Shown here: positions 6,918 to 9,683 of the stretch, piece by piece
How positions within the stretch are numbered: the first letter of the stretch is position 1
How the letters are laid out: the number at the start of each line of letters is the position of its first letter
Assembly: GCA_002085465.1 (NCBI GenBank)
Contig: NBML01000066.1
Span: forward strand, 1-9,683
Direction of reading: 5' to 3'
DNA from: Desulfobacteraceae bacterium 4572_89
Lineage (GTDB): Bacteria; Desulfobacterota; Desulfobacteria; Desulfobacterales; Desulfobacteraceae
DNA length: 9,683 bases
Translations under genes and position numbers: made by a program
Notes under the pieces: model-generated
Databases searched by the model: none
What the model was told of the DNA's origin: nothing
The model's input: only the letters and a program-made list of their open reading frames with translations

Positions 6918-9479
6918 TTATTCATCTCCATTGGCCCAGGTAATAAGGCCTGGTGTATTTTTTAACACCTCATCCCCTTTTGGAATCACCCTGGCTGTAT
7001 ATCCGAAACGGCCTGAATCTGAACAGGTAATGGTGCATGCATATATGTGGGTACCCTGGGAGATGGTTTCCTGCAGCCACATGGTTTCCGCCCTGCTTCC
7101 TTCCAGTTGATCTGAAGGCCTTAATTTGCCATGATAGATCTGGACCTCAACCTCTTCCGGGATCAATTCGCCCAGAAAAACCTCAAGGGTAATCCTGAAG
7201 GTATCCCCCACCGTAAAATCAACATCAGTGATAACTTTGGGTTTTGATAATTCAATGCTACCCCATAGGGTTGTCAACCGGGACTGCACCTTTGCAAGTT
7301 CCCTGGCTTTTTCGGCAGAATCCTCTGTCAGCAGTTTAAAATTTTTTGATGCCGGGACATAATACCTTGTTGAATACTCCCTGACCATCCTGTCACTGGA
7401 AAAATCACTGATGGCCATTTTCATGGCTTCCTTCATCATCTTTATCCATTTTTCAGGAGGATTACCTCTTTTCCTGTCATAAAATTTTGGGATTACTTCG
7501 CCTTCAAGGAGGTTGAACAAAGCCTGGCTTTCCAACTCATCCTGGTACTCATGGTCATCATAGACATCTCCTTCTTCAATGGCCCATCCCCTGTTTTCCC
7601 TGAATCCTTCACACCACCATCCATCAAGGATGGAAAGATTTAATCCCCCATTGGCAGAGGCTTTCATTCCCGAAGTCCCGCAGGCCTCATTGGGCCTTCG
7701 GGGGGTATTGAGCCATATATCACACCCCTGGACCATATATCTTGCTATGTTAATATCGTAATTTTCAAGAAAAACCACCCGGTGCCTTACTTCATGGATA
7801 CTTGCAAATTCAACGATACTTTTGATGATCTCTTTACCTTCATTATCATTGGGATGGGCCTTTCCTGCAAACACCAGCTGAATGGGTCTGTTCTCATCTA
7901 TAATCAATTTTGTCAAACGGGAGACGTCTTTCAATAAAAGCCCAGCCCGCTTGTATGTAGCAAACCTCCGTGCAAAACAGATAGTCAATACCCGGTGATC
8001 CAATACACTGACCAATTCATCCAGCACATTCCTCTGTGCATTCCGCTTTTCATGCTGCAGCAATAATAACTGCCTGCATTTTCTTACCAGATTGGACCGG
8101 TCCAGCTCATGGACATGCCATAGATCAGTATCATCAATATTATCGATTCTGGAAATAAGCTTGGGGCTGGATAGTCTGTTTGACCAGTCCGTGGACAGAT
8201 AACGTTCAAGCAGAGAATTTTTATGTTTGGAAATATAGGAACAAATATGCACCCCGTTGGTAATATGGGAAATGGGAATTTCTTTCACATGGTGCCCTGG
8301 CCATAGAGACTGCCACATACTGCGGGCCACCTGACCATGGAGGCGGCTGACACCATTGATATATCCTGAAAAATTAGCACCAAAAATAAACATGGAAAAT
8401 TTCCCTGTATTCTCATTGCCATAGGGTTCTCCCCAGGATAATAATTCCTCTTCTGAAATGGCGAATTTTTCAGCATAGGGCTGAATATAAGGGAGGATTA
8501 ATTCCTTTGGAAATTCATCATGGCCTGCAGCAACCGGTGTATGGGTGGTAAAAACAGAGCTTCTCCTGCAAATTTGAATTGCACTTTGAAAATCCAGATT
8601 ATACTTATCCATGATAGTGGAGACTCTTTCCAGCCCGGCAAATGAACAATGTCCCTCATTCATGTGACAAACATTGGGGAAGATATCCATGGCAGCCAGG
8701 GCCTTTATCCCGCCAATTCCCAACAATATTTCCTGGGCAACCCGGATTTCACCATGGCTGGCATAGAGCCTTGAGGTAATATCTCTGATGACGGCTGGAT
8801 TTTCCGGCAGATTGGAATCCAATAGTAAAAGTTTAATTTTCCCCACCTTCAATTGCCAGACATGGGCACGGATCCAACCATTTGGTCCGGGTATTTCAAT
8901 TTTTATTTCAAACCCGGAACTGTCCATTACTTTTTGGACAGGAAGTTCAAACACATCATTTATGGGATAGGTTTCCTGCTGCCACCCGTTATGGTCCAGG
9001 AACTGCTTGAAATAACCTTCCTTGAACATAAGACCCAGACCAGTCAATGGAATCCCCTGGGTGGAAGAAGCTTTTAAATGATCCCCGGCAAGGATGCCCA
9101 ACCCCCCTGCAAAAAATGGTAAGGATTCATGGAGGCCAAATTCCATGGAAAAATAGGAAATGGTCTCCCTGGGACCCAGATCAAACTCTTTAATCTGCGA
9201 CACATAGGAAAACATTTTTTCAAATTTTGTTTTTACCCGTTCAAGATGGCCTAAAAAGCTTTCATCCTTTGAAAGTTCGTCAAATCTCCTCTGGGATATG
9301 AGAGAGAGAAAAGCCACAGGATTTTTCCCGATTTTTTCCCATTGTACAGGATTGATTCTATGGAATAATTCTATGGCTTCATGATTCCAGCACCACCAGA
9401 GGTTCCTGGCGAGATAATCCAGGAATGACAAAGGTTCTGGGATAGATGGATATACCTTATAAATTTGCATCTCTTCCAT
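6918..9479 (-). CDS. glgP: Alpha-glucan (glycogen/maltodextrin) phosphorylase, GT35 with DUF3417 N-terminus
   Basis: An 853-residue pyridoxal-phosphate enzyme that releases glucose-1-phosphate from the ends of alpha-1,4-glucans. The N-terminal region (about 10-120) matches the DUF3417-type domain (ARNLWWCWNHEAIELF). The core shows SYFSMEFGL (108-116), GLGILAGDHLK (126-136), TNGVH (407-411), ARRFATYKR (503-511) and the cofactor site EACGTSGMKASANG with Lys606 as the PLP lysine. The C-terminal extension (about 742-853, ending GLITWANGDE) is the beta-rich tail usual for the approximately 850-residue long form, which is distinct from the E. coli GlgP/MalP type. The ATG at 9479 has AGGAG 12 bases upstream; the ATG at 9470 is a possible alternative losing three residues. 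It is the first gene of the glycogen block, so breakdown and synthesis enzymes are co-expressed. Confidence 0.95.
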   Translation of the reverse strand: MEEMQIYKVYPSIPEPLSFLDYLARNLWWCWNHEAIELFHRINPVQWEKIGKNPVAFLSLISQRRFDELSKDESFLGHLERVKTKFEKMFSYVSQIKEFDLGPRETISYFSMEFGLHESLPFFAGGLGILAGDHLKASSTQGIPLTGLGLMFKEGYFKQFLDHNGWQQETYPINDVFELPVQKVMDSSGFEIKIEIPGPNGWIRAHVWQLKVGKIKLLLLDSNLPENPAVIRDITSRLYASHGEIRVAQEILLGIGGIKALAAMDIFPNVCHMNEGHCSFAGLERVSTIMDKYNLDFQSAIQICRRSSVFTTHTPVAAGHDEFPKELILPYIQPYAEKFAISEEELLSWGEPYGNENTGKFSMFIFGANFSGYINGVSRLHGQVARSMWQSLWPGHHVKEIPISHITNGVHICSYISKHKNSLLERYLSTDWSNRLSSPKLISRIDNIDDTDLWHVHELDRSNLVRKCRQLLLLQHEKRNAQRNVLDELVSVLDHRVLTICFARRFATYKRAGLLLKDVSRLTKLIIDENRPIQLVFAGKAHPNDNEGKEIIKSIVEFASIHEVRHRVVFLENYDINIARYMVQGCDIWLNTPRRPNEACGTSGMKASANGGLNLSILDGWWCEGFRENRGWAIEEGDVYDDHEYQDELESQALFNLLEGEVIPKFYDRKRGNPPEKWIKMMKEAMKMAISDFSSDRMVREYSTRYYVPASKNFKLLTEDSAEKARELAKVQSRLTTLWGSIELSKPKVITDVDFTVGDTFRITLEVFLGELIPEEVEVQIYHGKLRPSDQLEGSRAETMWLQETISQGTHIYACTITCSDSGRFGYTARVIPKGDEVLKNTPGLITWANGDE

Positions 9480-9683
9480 ATACTAAATAATCTCCTGTAA
9501 TAAATTAATCACCCTGCAAAAAATAATTTTGTCCTGCTTGGTCAGATTCGTTTTTTGATTTTGATTTGAAGGTTTACCTATGACATAAATAGGTAATTTT
9601 GTATATACGTTTCAGAAAAAAACATGGGAAAATATTATATTTTACCCTGGTTGAAACCACCGAAACAGTGTCAGAAAGCCTGG
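9480..9683. other. Region upstream of glgP without a confident gene
   Basis: These 204 bp should contain the glgP promoter. On the minus strand a perfect TATAAT (9639-9634) is present but has no convincing -35. No sigma54-type GG/GC pair was found. On the plus strand TTGATT (9561-9566), 17 bases, then CATAAA (9584-9589) could drive a divergent transcript. An ATG at 9624 opens a frame of 20 codons to the edge, starting MGKYYILPWLK, but with no clear ribosome-binding site. On the minus strand another frame stays open from the right edge to a TAA near 9570-9580. Neither frame is recognisable. Confidence 0.4.
9574..9596. promoter_or_regulatory. Perfect inverted repeat upstream of glgP, candidate operator
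   Basis: Arms TTACCTAT (9574-9581) and ATAGGTAA (9589-9596) are perfectly complementary around a 7-bp spacer. It lies 95-117 bp upstream of the glgP start and is followed four bases later by the 8-bp palindrome GTATATAC (9601-9608). There is no T-run on the minus strand after it, so it does not look like an intrinsic terminator for a gene upstream of glgP. A dimeric repressor or activator site for the glycogen block or a divergent gene is the simplest reading. The regulator is unknown. Confidence 0.35.

Noticed and set aside
9480..9540. Possible sigma54 promoter (TTTTTTGCAGGG) before glgP
   Set aside because: The TTGC element has no GG-containing -24 partner at the required spacing.

Overview
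The window looks like chromosomal DNA from an anaerobic, cytochrome-rich member of the Desulfobacterota, probably a Desulfobacteraceae-like sulfate reducer. That assignment is an inference from the mix of multihaem c-type cytochromes, an NrfD/ferredoxin-type membrane oxidoreductase, the AT-leaning base composition and the style of the glycogen genes; no rRNA or other marker gene is present. All seven convincing genes are on the minus strand, so the biological order runs from high to low coordinates.

Block 1 (9479 down to 3369) is a glycogen operon: glgP (GT35 alpha-glucan phosphorylase), glgA (GT5 ADP-glucose-type glycogen synthase) and glgB (branching enzyme). The glgP-glgA gap is 32 bp, and glgA and glgB overlap by 35 bp. 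The branching enzyme is of the GH13_8 type familiar from animals, fungi and plants, not the GH13_9 type of most bacteria. Together the three genes cover chain elongation, branching and phosphorolytic breakdown of a storage glucan. No glgC is visible.

Block 2 (3205 down to 1) is a respiratory operon. It encodes a membrane-anchored tetrahaem cytochrome c, a Tat-exported four-motif Fe-S protein and an NrfD-type integral membrane protein. After a 117-bp leader comes the N-terminal part of a hydroxylamine-oxidoreductase-like (HAO-like) multihaem cytochrome that runs off the left edge, with 188 codons and four CxxCH motifs visible. The first three genes overlap at their stop/start junctions (ATGA, then TGATG), so they are almost certainly translated as one unit. 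My reading is that the three-gene module is a menaquinone-reactive complex, similar in composition to the Geobacter Cbc4 type, that exchanges electrons with the periplasmic HAO-like enzyme.

The 163-bp gap between the blocks holds a 31-bp inverted repeat and, downstream of it, a plausible sigma70-type promoter for block 2. The repeat is centred about 60 bp before the predicted transcription start, where an FNR/CRP-family activator would sit. The right end (9480-9683) has no confident gene, but it contains a perfect 8-bp-arm inverted repeat and a short plus-strand frame open to the edge.
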